Shown here piece by piece: positions 1 to 6,388 of a DNA stretch of 9,475 bases. The DNA lies in assembly GCA_007134175.1 (NCBI GenBank), contig SLLF01000223.1, positions 1 through 9,475 of the forward strand, written 5' to 3'. Both the position numbers and the translations under genes were made by a program. This DNA is from Kiritimatiellia bacterium (lineage in GTDB: Bacteria; Verrucomicrobiota; Kiritimatiellia; SLAD01). The notes under the pieces are model-generated. The model did no database searches, was not told the DNA's origin, and saw nothing but the letters and a program-made list of their open reading frames with translations. Position 1 is the first letter of the stretch. The number at the start of each line of letters is the position of its first letter.

Positions 1-2186
1 AACAACATAGGGTCGTCGGCTTTCAGGCTATACCCATACCCATGCTCGATAAAGCCCATCCGATAGGCGATGGCGGCCTCGTTCAGGATCACATCCGGCA
101 CGCGAAAGGCTTCGATGTTGGTAGCGGCATCCTGTCCCACTTCGCCCGCGGGATAATTCACGGCCACTATGCCCGCTTCTTCCAAGCCGATTTCACGCGC
201 CAGCACTCGTCGCGAGTCACGGAACTCGCGCCGCACTCGCTGCTGGTATTCCCGCAGCGTCTCCAGCCGGCTCAGTTCGGAGCGCCAAAGGCGGTTGACC
301 AATGGCAATCGGAGCAGATCGCCCGCCGCATCCGTTGGCCGTAATTGTCCCGAATCCCACAAACGGCTATGGATCTCCCACACGCCGCTCTCGTGGGCAT
401 CCCGGATTTCGCTGAACGTTGCCAGATAACGGTGGGTGCGTTCGATCACCTCCCCTACCCCGACAAACATGGCGGCCCGGATACCGAGATCTTCCAGCAC
501 GTGTGTGCCATAACGAAGGGTGTTGCGCCAGCTGCCGTCAAACAGAACCATAACGGCCAGATCCGGCGCGTAATCGCTCAAGTCCGGTTCATCCACCAGT
601 CGCTGTCCCGTCCATGCATGGCGGGTCGCCCTCACCATTCGGTTCAACCACGGGCGACCTTCCGCCAACACGGCGGGCTCCTTCTGTTCAAAATACAGCG
701 GCAGGTCAGATGGGGTCAGAAAGCGGAATCCCGCCCGCCGCAACACCATCAGTTGCTCCCGCAACTGACGCGCGGAGTGCTGATAGGAAAACTCACTCGG
801 GCTGATCCCCCGGTATTGCAGGGCAAAGACCGCACCTTGTGACCCTTCGTACTCCAAACGATCCAAGGCGTCGAGGGCCGCAATGAAGTCACCACGGGCG
901 AAGTGCAACCGCGCCCAGTACAAATGGCGATAGGGATTGTTGGTGTTGAACACACGTAAGTTCTCCCGCAACTGGCGTTCGGCTTGGTCCAGCTGCGTCC
1001 GCCCGTAAAAGGCCTCCAGCACCCCATACATAGCGCGTTGGGAAACGGGGTTAAAGTTCTCTAAAACGTTGCTCAAAACCTGTTCAGCAGCGGCGTACTG
1101 CCGGTCGGCAATCAACATTTCCCCATGGAACAAATGGGTCCCGATGTCCTGATCGTCGTGGTCCAAGGCAATCTGGATCAGGCGCAGGATATGCGCACGT
1201 GTGAACAGGTCCGACCCCTGGTCCAATACACTCTTCATATAGACCGCAATCCGCATGGCCAAAGCCGCCCGGGCAGTGTCGTCGTCGGTGACGTCCATCA
1301 GCTCGCGCAACCGCTTAACCGCGATCTGCGGTCGTTGCCCTTGAACCGCCAGTGTCGCCAGCATATCCATGGCATCGGGATTGCGCGGATCAAGTTCCAA
1401 CACCTGCAGCGCATCCAACTCGGCCTCATCCGTGGCCCCGATCAGCAGCAATACGTTCGCTCGCCCCAGCAGGAAGGTCGGATTATCGGGAATCAGATCA
1501 TTGATGTTATTCCAATGGGCCAGGGCCGCCTCATACTGTTCGTCAATGTACAATGCCCACGCCAGCTCGATCTCAACGTCGATTCTATCGGGATCTTCAA
1601 GAAACAACGCCTGCAAAAGCTCTGCCGCCTTGCCGTGCTTACCGCCCCACAACCACACCCGGCCGAGACTGAGTCGGATTTCGTACTGGTCGGGGTCCAA
1701 GGCCAAGCTTTTCAAATACAAGGCTTCCGCCCGCTCAAAATCGCCATCACGGGTAGCCACTTGCGCCAGCAGGTTATGCCCCATCGGTTCATTGGGCGCA
1801 ATGGTTACGAGTTGAGTCCACAAGGCCTCGGCATCCTCCTCACGTCCGGTCACCCAGTAGGACCAGCCTAGCGTCTCCCACGCGCCCACTAACGTGGGAT
1901 CCTGCTCGATGGCCCACTCCAGTCGCTCAATCGCTTCGGCGTGCCGCTCATCCTGCGCCAAGGTCATCCCCTCGTACATCGCATGCATAGCCGGCGTTGT
2001 TTCGATGGGATCAGGACCTTCCGGTTCCTCATCGATTTCCCACAACTCCAGCTCGGCCTCAAAATCGAGATCCACCAACCATTCAGCGGGGGGGGAAGGA
2101 TTGTCCGCAACCGCAGCGTACAGCAGGCTGCAACCCAGCACCGCAAAGGTGGCACCCCGAAACAGACATTCAATCGACGTTGGCAT
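1..2186 (-). CDS. Exported TPR protein with degenerate PgaB/NodB-like polysaccharide deacetylase domain (3' end off the left edge)
   Basis: An open frame of 728 codons reads leftwards off the window edge; translated directly, it has no stop. The ATG at 2186 is preceded by GGGAGC at 2194-2199 (7 nt spacing) and lies 22 bp after the SGNH gene. Residues 1-28 look like a signal peptide (hydrophobic about 11-26). About 65-440 form repeated TPR-like helix pairs, for example around 68-101, 102-135, 137-169 and 204-236. From about 455 the sequence resembles PgaB/HmsF and NodB folds: LQYRGISP (456-463) where PgaB has a YHxV-like motif, LREQL..L..AGF (475-487), then FDGS (549-552) aligned to FDDG, and IHSRLW (605-610) aligned to the HSxxH metal motif. 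The second Asp becomes Gly and the second His becomes Trp, so metal binding is probably impaired. NYPAGE (677-682) matches the later YP motif. The likely role is binding or export of an exopolysaccharide in the periplasm. TPR and fold assignment are fairly secure; activity is doubtful. Confidence 0.8.
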   Translation of the reverse strand, partial: MPTSIECLFRGATFAVLGCSLLYAAVADNPSPPAEWLVDLDFEAELELWEIDEEPEGPDPIETTPAMHAMYEGMTLAQDERHAEAIERLEWAIEQDPTLVGAWETLGWSYWVTGREEDAEALWTQLVTIAPNEPMGHNLLAQVATRDGDFERAEALYLKSLALDPDQYEIRLSLGRVWLWGGKHGKAAELLQALFLEDPDRIDVEIELAWALYIDEQYEAALAHWNNINDLIPDNPTFLLGRANVLLLIGATDEAELDALQVLELDPRNPDAMDMLATLAVQGQRPQIAVKRLRELMDVTDDDTARAALAMRIAVYMKSVLDQGSDLFTRAHILRLIQIALDHDDQDIGTHLFHGEMLIADRQYAAAEQVLSNVLENFNPVSQRAMYGVLEAFYGRTQLDQAERQLRENLRVFNTNNPYRHLYWARLHFARGDFIAALDALDRLEYEGSQGAVFALQYRGISPSEFSYQHSARQLREQLMVLRRAGFRFLTPSDLPLYFEQKEPAVLAEGRPWLNRMVRATRHAWTGQRLVDEPDLSDYAPDLAVMVLFDGSWRNTLRYGTHVLEDLGIRAAMFVGVGEVIERTHRYLATFSEIRDAHESGVWEIHSRLWDSGQLRPTDAAGDLLRLPLVNRLWRSELSRLETLREYQQRVRREFRDSRRVLAREIGLEEAGIVAVNYPAGEVGQDAATNIEAFRVPDVILNEAAIAYRMGFIEHGYGYSLKADDPML
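2088..2095. repeat. Homopolymer G8 (C8 on the coding strand) early in the TPR/deacetylase gene
   Basis: Eight consecutive G on the plus strand encode Ser-Pro-Pro at codons 31-33 of the minus-strand TPR/deacetylase gene, just after the predicted signal peptide. A one-base slip would frameshift the protein almost at its start. This could be a phase-variation tract or simply chance in GC-rich DNA. Confidence 0.9.
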
Positions 2187-2208
2187 CAACAAAGCTCCCG
2201 GCATGCGA

Positions 2209-2913
2209 CTAGGGTGCAAAGAACTCCTGCAACACGTGGTCCGCCAGCCAATCGCTACCACTGCGGTTGAGGTGAACGCCATCGGCGTCGCGCACGCGTA
2301 ACGGCATCCCGTCCGGCCCCGCCACATGACTGGAAAATACGCCGGGGCGACGACTGAACAAGGGTTCGGTGGAATAAAAAACAACCGCCTCCCGCACGTC
2401 AGCCGCCGCCGCCACCAGTGCGTTGATAAGGGTGATATCTTGTTGCAGGCGCGCCTCGCGCATGGCCGGTAATCCCAGCCAAATCACCCGCGAACCCGGC
2501 ATTGCCGTGAGCTTGTCCATCACCAGCGTCACGCGTTTCGTGTATTCGTCCTCCCAAGCGGCCTGATTGTGAGGGTGGATGACGCCACCATCCGTCCGCA
2601 TGGGCTGCCGATCATTGGTCCCGAACCAGACGAACGTCCATTGTGGATCAAACGTCTCCACCAGCTCGTCAATTTTTGCCATCCAGTCAAAGACATCCAG
2701 TCGCGCCAAGCCCGACCCCAGCGAGGTGTACGCGTGGGTGTCAATCCCGTCCTGTCGTGCCAAACGCAACTCCAAACTATGGGCCGGTGCGCGCATCATT
2801 GAATCACCGATAAACAGGATCCGCTCCGGCGCGGCGTCCAGCGTCCTGCCCATCCCGCCTAATCCGCACGCCATACAGACCGCGATCCAGCCCAATATCC
2901 GTAGCTCACTCAT
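2209..2913 (-). CDS. Exported SGNH/GDSL hydrolase, DUF459-like
   Basis: This 234-residue protein has an N-terminal hydrophobic stretch (about 5-27) fitting a signal peptide. The SGNH blocks are all visible: GDSMM with the nucleophile Ser38, a block II Gly in SGLARLDVFDW (67-77), GTND (98-101) with the oxyanion Asn100, and DGVHL with Asp211 and His214. The SGL-R-D-x-DW pattern is characteristic of the DUF459/COG2845 group, which often accompanies sugar or polysaccharide O-acetylation genes. The ATG at 2913 overlaps the stop of the upstream 92-residue gene (ATGA) and has GGAGGA at 2920-2925, 6 nt away. It probably acts in the periplasm as an esterase or acetyl transferase on a glycan; the substrate is not known. 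Its neighbours, a membrane partner and a PgaB-like protein, support a polysaccharide role. Confidence 0.85.
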   Translation of the reverse strand: MSELRILGWIAVCMACGLGGMGRTLDAAPERILFIGDSMMRAPAHSLELRLARQDGIDTHAYTSLGSGLARLDVFDWMAKIDELVETFDPQWTFVWFGTNDRQPMRTDGGVIHPHNQAAWEDEYTKRVTLVMDKLTAMPGSRVIWLGLPAMREARLQQDITLINALVAAAADVREAVVFYSTEPLFSRRPGVFSSHVAGPDGMPLRVRDADGVHLNRSGSDWLADHVLQEFFAP

Positions 2914-3188
2914 GGTTCATCCTCCAGTAGGGGTTCCAACAACAAGCGCAAACGATCCGCTCCCGTCCGGGTTGCTACCCAGTGCAACGGCACCGTGGCC
3001 ACGGTCCAGGCGGTACGTACGGGCCCGTATTCGCGGCGGCTGGCTGTCTCATACATGGCCCGCCCATTCAGCACGGCCGCCATCAGATAAAAAACGAAAA
3101 AAACAATTACGGCCTGCTTGAACGGGACACCCGCGCTGGCTTCCAGCCGGCGCTGGCCAATGTCCAATTCCTGTTCGCCCTCACTCAT
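2910..3188 (-). CDS. Small single-pass membrane protein, partner of the SGNH hydrolase
   Basis: This 92-residue protein has a charged N-terminus (1-21), one clear membrane segment at about 24-42 (AVIVFFVFYLMAAVLNGRA) and a basic/aromatic tail. Its stop overlaps the SGNH start as ATGA, which implies translational coupling. From memory, larger DUF459-type proteins carry a similar membrane segment plus an RxxYExA...GPxR...L-like stretch ahead of the SGNH domain. This gene may therefore be the detached N-terminal part of such a protein, anchoring or positioning the hydrolase at the membrane; that is an inference. The only in-frame start is the ATG at 3188. No Shine-Dalgarno sequence is visible before it, and a TACTAT hexamer lies 8 nt upstream, so the message may be leaderless. 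The coding call rests on the overlap, the membrane segment and the absence of a competing frame. Confidence 0.7.
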   Translation of the reverse strand: MSEGEQELDIGQRRLEASAGVPFKQAVIVFFVFYLMAAVLNGRAMYETASRREYGPVRTAWTVATVPLHWVATRTGADRLRLLLEPLLEDEP

Positions 3189-3196
3189 GGCCGCCG

Positions 3197-3225
3197 ATAG
3201 TAGGCGAGCGCCAACCCATCCGCAA
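3197..3225 (-). promoter_or_regulatory. Weak candidate promoter for the leftward operon
   Basis: On the minus strand, TTGCGG (3225-3220) and TACTAT (3202-3197) are separated by 17 nt. Transcription starting about 7 nt after the -10 box would begin almost at the ATG at 3188, consistent with the missing Shine-Dalgarno site. The boxes match sigma-70 consensus at only 3/6 and 4/6 positions. Confidence 0.25.
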
Positions 3226-3270
3226 GCGCAAAGGTAGGCCCAGTGCCCCTCGCATCATAATCCGATCTGG

Positions 3271-3299
3271 TTAATGGGGTGTGACAAATGCCATTTAAT
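3271..3299 (+). promoter_or_regulatory. Candidate sigma-70 promoter for the FHA-sdhC-nucleotidase operon
   Basis: TTAATG (3271-3276, 3/6 match) and TTTAAT (3294-3299, 5/6 match) are separated by 17 nt. The predicted start point lies about 10 nt before the FHA gene, whose Shine-Dalgarno AGGA (3308-3311) sits 5 nt before the ATG. The short divergent gap (3189-3316) must hold promoters for both operons. Confidence 0.4.
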
Positions 3300-3316
3300 C
3301 TGCTACTAGGACAACC

Positions 3317-3979
3317 ATGTATCGACTGGTCTATTTGACGGGGCCCCGACAAGGTAGGCGGCTGACCGTGCGTGAAGGCGACGTGGTGTTCGGCTCCAAT
3401 CCGGCCTGCCCGATTCGGATCGTGCACCCTGCCGTCGCGTCGCAACATGCCATACTGGAGGCGCGCAACCATGGCATTTATATCCGAGTATTGGGACAGA
3501 AACTGACAGTAGTCGTTAATCAAGAACGCGTAACCGGTAAACAACTTGCACACGGAGACGAAATCGAGCTGGGTAATGACCGTCTACTGTTTCAGTTAAG
3601 CGATACACCGCGCCGACCACCACAGCGTAGCGGTGCTGCGCAACATCTCACCCGTTGGTCTATCGGGGCGGTGCTGCTGGCCCAGCTATTGGTGATCGGC
3701 GGGGGACTACTTTACCGGCGTTTCGACCCGATACGCATCCCCCCTCCCCTTCCTCCGGTGAATCGCTCCGAACTGGCCGAACGACTGCGCACACACGCCT
3801 GGAACAGCCATTACCAACCCGACCAACCACAATCGCCTGCTCCATTCAAACTGCGACCGCTCTACTTGGTGGTCCCGGCCTTCACGCTTCCGGATGACAA
3901 GCCCGTACCCGGTGTGGTAAACTCCGATACAGGAGGGGAGCACCGTCGAGGAACAAACGCTCATGCAATCGAAATGTAA
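3317..3979 (+). CDS. FHA-domain protein with one transmembrane segment
   Basis: This 220-residue protein begins with a cytoplasmic forkhead-associated domain (about 2-95). Visible FHA landmarks are FGS (25-27) on the strand that normally carries GR, SQH (42-44) for the SxxH-like loop, VNQ (67-69) and LAHGDEIELG (77-86). The domain normally binds phosphothreonine peptides, but the highly conserved Arg after Gly26 is Ser here, so canonical binding is uncertain. A membrane segment follows at about 114-134, then a Pro-rich linker and an extracytoplasmic tail of about 85 residues that I do not recognise. The start has an AGGA site 5 nt upstream. The last 17 bp overlap sdhC, and the tail codons also carry sdhC's ribosome-binding region, so the gene ends are tied together. 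Its function is unknown: a membrane-tethered phospho-sensor or scaffold is the obvious guess. No kinase gene is in view. Confidence 0.85.
   Translation: MYRLVYLTGPRQGRRLTVREGDVVFGSNPACPIRIVHPAVASQHAILEARNHGIYIRVLGQKLTVVVNQERVTGKQLAHGDEIELGNDRLLFQLSDTPRRPPQRSGAAQHLTRWSIGAVLLAQLLVIGGGLLYRRFDPIRIPPPLPPVNRSELAERLRTHAWNSHYQPDQPQSPAPFKLRPLYLVVPAFTLPDDKPVPGVVNSDTGGEHRRGTNAHAIEM
3931..3952 (+). promoter_or_regulatory. Two Shine-Dalgarno-like sites ahead of sdhC
   Basis: A strong AGGAGGGGAG (3931-3940) and a weaker GAGGA (3948-3952) lie inside the end of the FHA gene. The second is correctly spaced (10 nt) for the ATG at 3963. The stronger one would suit a start near 3945, where an in-frame GTC, not a start codon, is found. 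Confidence 0.5.
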
Positions 3980-4649
3980 ATTATTTTCGTCTGTCGCGCT
4001 GAAATGGATCGTCGCCATCACCGGTCTGGTCATGGTGGCCTTTGTGGCCTTTCACCTGACCAACAACATTCGCATCTACTTTGGGCAGGAGGTGTATAAC
4101 CGCGACGGGTTCGCTTGGAAAACGCCCGTGGTTATCACCATCGCGCGGCCGGTGCTGTTGATCAGTTTCCTGTTGCACATCGCGGCCACGGTGGCCATAA
4201 GCCATGACAACCGGCGCAGCGCCCCCCGCTATCAAGCCGGCTACCGCTACCGCCGCGCCACCTGGTGGGGCCGGTTGATGATTGTCAGCGGACTGTTTAC
4301 CGGGGCCTTTGTTATCATTCATGTGCTACACGCCAAAGTAGGATGGATCGAATCCGATCTACATACTTGGGTGGATCCGTGGGGACGCAAGGACGTCTAC
4401 AATGTGGTTGTGCTTGGGCTGCGCAATCCGCTCATCGGCGCGGCTTACGCGTTAGGCTTGACCGGTCTGCTCTTCCATATGGGACACGGTGTTCATAGCG
4501 CCCTGACCTCACTCAGCTTGACACGAGCCCGGCTGGCGTGCCGCCTGAAAGTCGTTTTGTGGGCATTCCTGCTCATCATCTATGCCGGATACTTGTCGAT
4601 CCCGCTGGCGGTATGGTTCGGCTGGCTTCAACCGGCGTTATCCTCATGA
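3963..4649 (+). CDS. sdhC: Succinate dehydrogenase/fumarate reductase cytochrome b558-type membrane anchor, SdhC-like
   Basis: This 228-residue integral membrane protein has five likely helices (about 13-34, 57-79, 105-123, 148-171, 197-218), the layout of the b558 family that binds two hemes. Family-like histidines occur in the expected helices: His31 (FHLTNN), His72 (LLHIA), His120 (IIHVLH) and His172 or His175 in FHMGHGVHSA. In the usual complex this subunit passes electrons between quinone and the SdhB iron-sulfur protein, with SdhA holding FAD. Here neither sdhA nor sdhB follows: the next gene starts with a 4-bp ATGA overlap and is a nucleotidase domain. The start is the ATG at 3963, 17 bp inside the FHA gene, with GAGGA 10 nt upstream. 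The family call is good; membership of a working Sdh complex is untested, and the catalytic genes may lie elsewhere in the genome. Confidence 0.85.
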   Translation: MQSKCKLFSSVALKWIVAITGLVMVAFVAFHLTNNIRIYFGQEVYNRDGFAWKTPVVITIARPVLLISFLLHIAATVAISHDNRRSAPRYQAGYRYRRATWWGRLMIVSGLFTGAFVIIHVLHAKVGWIESDLHTWVDPWGRKDVYNVVVLGLRNPLIGAAYALGLTGLLFHMGHGVHSALTSLSLTRARLACRLKVVLWAFLLIIYAGYLSIPLAVWFGWLQPALSS

Positions 4650-5389
4650 TGGCTTCGCTTCGCACATGGACGGGGCGCGTGGCAGCAAGCGTTTGCGCCT
4701 TGGCGCTCAGCGTGTCGGCAGCGGAATGGACCGGCTGGACCTATTATCGTCTAGATCAAGATGTTCCGGAGGACCCGGACGTCGCCGCACGGGTAACCCC
4801 CTACCGCGCGGAACTGAAAGAGATCATGGAGCGCCCCTTGACCACCAGCACGGCTGTGATGCCCATGGAAAAGCCGGAAAGTGCCCTAGGCAATCTCATG
4901 GCCGATATTCTGCGGCACGAAGCCAACACCGCCTTTGAGGAAGAGGTCCACATCGCGTTGATGAACGGGCGCGGGCTGCGCATTACGCTGCCGGAGGGCA
5001 CGATTCGGGTGCGCACGATCTATGAGTTGATGCCCTTCGAAAACCACATCGCGGTGCTGCAGTTTACCGGCACACAACTCGCCGCCTTAGCAGACGAAAT
5101 AGCCCGCTATGGTGGAGAACCGATCAGCGGCATGCACTTTGTCTTCCACAACGGGCAAGCCCGCGACATAGAGGTAAACGGCCAGCCACTCGACCCCGAA
5201 CGCCGTTACTGGCTCGCGACAAATAACTGGATGGCTAACGGAGGCGGGGAGCTGCCCACCTTGTGGTCCCCCCGGAACCGCGTTGATTTACCGGTACTGA
5301 TTCGGGACGCGTTCATCGAACACCTGGACGGACTGACGCGCCTTGAACCGCGGCTGGACGGCCGCATTCGCGAGGAGCCCCTGCCATGA
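4646..5389 (+). CDS. Secreted 5'-nucleotidase C-terminal-domain protein (stand-alone substrate-binding half)
   Basis: This 247-residue protein starts at the ATG at 4646, which overlaps the sdhC stop (ATGA). The frame extends 36 codons further upstream, but only inside sdhC. Residues 1-26 form a signal peptide ending near SAA/EW. The rest matches the 5'-nucleotidase C-terminal domain (Pfam PF02872): ALGNLMADIL (80-89), a variant NGRGLR (107-112) where NGGG.R is usual, PFENHIAVLQFTG (130-142), SGMHF (161-165), and ATNNWMANGGG (191-201). In fused enzymes such as UshA, this domain binds the nucleoside base and rotates against the metal domain. In UshA-type proteins the last motif continues GGDG plus an aromatic residue that stacks on the base; here it reads GGGEL, so the base clamp may differ. 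The metallophosphatase half is the next gene (4-bp overlap), and the two products probably work together in the periplasm. Confidence 0.85.
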   Translation: MMASLRTWTGRVAASVCALALSVSAAEWTGWTYYRLDQDVPEDPDVAARVTPYRAELKEIMERPLTTSTAVMPMEKPESALGNLMADILRHEANTAFEEEVHIALMNGRGLRITLPEGTIRVRTIYELMPFENHIAVLQFTGTQLAALADEIARYGGEPISGMHFVFHNGQARDIEVNGQPLDPERRYWLATNNWMANGGGELPTLWSPRNRVDLPVLIRDAFIEHLDGLTRLEPRLDGRIREEPLP

Positions 5390-6315
5390 TCACGCGCAAA
5401 CAGTTTCTTCGTCAACTTAGCGCCGCCAGTATAGGCACCGGCTGTTTCGGCTGCCAGGCGGTATGGCGCTCCGAGCGCCGCAGTGCGCACACGGTGATCT
5501 CGATCATGCATACCAACGATACCCATGCGCGCATCGACCCTTTTCCCGCAGGCTCAGGTGAATATGCCGGGCTGGGAGGTGTGGCCCGGCGCGCCGCGCT
5601 GGTGCACCAAGTGCGGCGCGAGAATCCGCACCATCTGCTGTTCGACGCCGGTGACGTGTTTCAGGGCACCCCGTACTTCAATTTCTACGGTGGCGCACTG
5701 GATTTCGAACTCATGTCGCATATGGGCTATGATGCCGGCACCATCGGGAATCATGAATTCGACAACCGGGTGGAGGGGTTCGTGGAGGTGGCGCCAAAAG
5801 CCCGCTTCCCGTTTGTGATTTCGAATCTGGATTTTAGTGGCGCCCCGGCCATGGGCGCTTTCACCCGCCCCTGGTGGATACGGGAAATCGCCGGGATTCG
5901 TGTCGGCGTATTCGGCCTCTGCGTAGCATTTGAAAACCTCGTCCTGCCGGAACTGCACGAGGGGGTAAGGTACCTGAATCCCGTCCGGGTGTCCGCCGAG
6001 ACCGTCCGCCTGCTCCGTGACGAGCACGCCTGCGACTTGGTAGTGGCCCTTAGCCACCTGGGGCACGCCTACGAATCGGACCAGGTCAGCGACCGCGTCG
6101 TGGCCACGGAAGTAGCCGGAATCGACCTGATTATCGGCGGTCACACCCACACCCTGCTGCCGAAACCGGAGGTCGTGGAAGTGGCCGGCCGCCGCCCCAC
6201 GCTCATCTCGCAGGTAGGCCATGCCGGCGTGGTCCTGGGTCGTTTGGACATATCTCTTGACCGGCGTCAGCAGATCGTCGGCGTAACCGCTCGCCACGCA
6301 CACGTAGCCGCCTGA
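5386..6315 (+). CDS. Exported metallophosphatase, 5'-nucleotidase N-terminal catalytic domain
   Basis: This 309-residue protein has all calcineurin-type metal motifs in order: DTH (45-47), GDVFQG (89-94), GNHE (121-124), SHLGH (223-227) and GGHTHT (251-256). These bind two divalent metals and hydrolyse phosphoesters. Similarity to the N-terminal half of 5'-nucleotidase/UshA is clear, and the protein ends where a fused enzyme would continue into its C-terminal domain. The N-terminus (TRKQFLRQLSAAS, 3-15) resembles a Tat signal with a K in place of the second Arg (R-K-x-F-L), followed by a short apolar stretch and cysteines at 20 and 23. Export by Tat or Sec, or lipidation, is possible, but no canonical lipobox is seen. 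The ATG overlaps the stop of the preceding C-domain gene, so the subunits are probably made in equal amounts. The likely role is periplasmic nucleotide or sugar-nucleotide dephosphorylation for phosphate or nucleoside salvage. Confidence 0.9.
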   Translation: MITRKQFLRQLSAASIGTGCFGCQAVWRSERRSAHTVISIMHTNDTHARIDPFPAGSGEYAGLGGVARRAALVHQVRRENPHHLLFDAGDVFQGTPYFNFYGGALDFELMSHMGYDAGTIGNHEFDNRVEGFVEVAPKARFPFVISNLDFSGAPAMGAFTRPWWIREIAGIRVGVFGLCVAFENLVLPELHEGVRYLNPVRVSAETVRLLRDEHACDLVVALSHLGHAYESDQVSDRVVATEVAGIDLIIGGHTHTLLPKPEVVEVAGRRPTLISQVGHAGVVLGRLDISLDRRQQIVGVTARHAHVAA

Positions 6316-6328
6316 ATCGAATGAGGTT

Positions 6329-6358
6329 TTGACATCTTCCGCCGGGGCGGCGTATCAT
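6329..6358 (+). promoter_or_regulatory. Strong candidate sigma-70 promoter before the FmdB-family gene
   Basis: TTGACA (6329-6334, perfect) and TATCAT (6353-6358, 5/6) are separated by 18 nt. The spacer contains an inverted repeat, CCGCC (6339-6343) and GGCGG (6346-6350), which could be an operator half-site pair or chance. A good Shine-Dalgarno region, GGAGAGGA (6371-6378), precedes the ATG at 6389. Confidence 0.65.
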
Positions 6359-6388
6359 CAACGCGCTTTAGGAGAGGAATAAGATACT

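Noticed and set aside
1125..1871. Open frame of 248 codons on the plus strand
   Set aside because: It is antisense to the TPR/deacetylase gene, whose TPR pattern and NodB-like motifs are far more protein-like; it has no domain or usable start context.
3185..3553. Minus-strand frame of 122 codons whose stop overlaps the start of the 92-residue membrane gene
   Set aside because: Most of it is antisense to the FHA domain; the part outside has only a TTG as possible start and no recognisable content. The ATGA overlap is probably chance.
4538..4645. N-terminal extension of the nucleotidase C-domain gene to an ATG at 4538
   Set aside because: It lies wholly inside sdhC and would bury the signal peptide that begins at 4646.
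5554..6303. Minus-strand frame of 249 codons
   Set aside because: Antisense to the metallophosphatase, which has every catalytic motif; a long shadow frame caused by high G+C.
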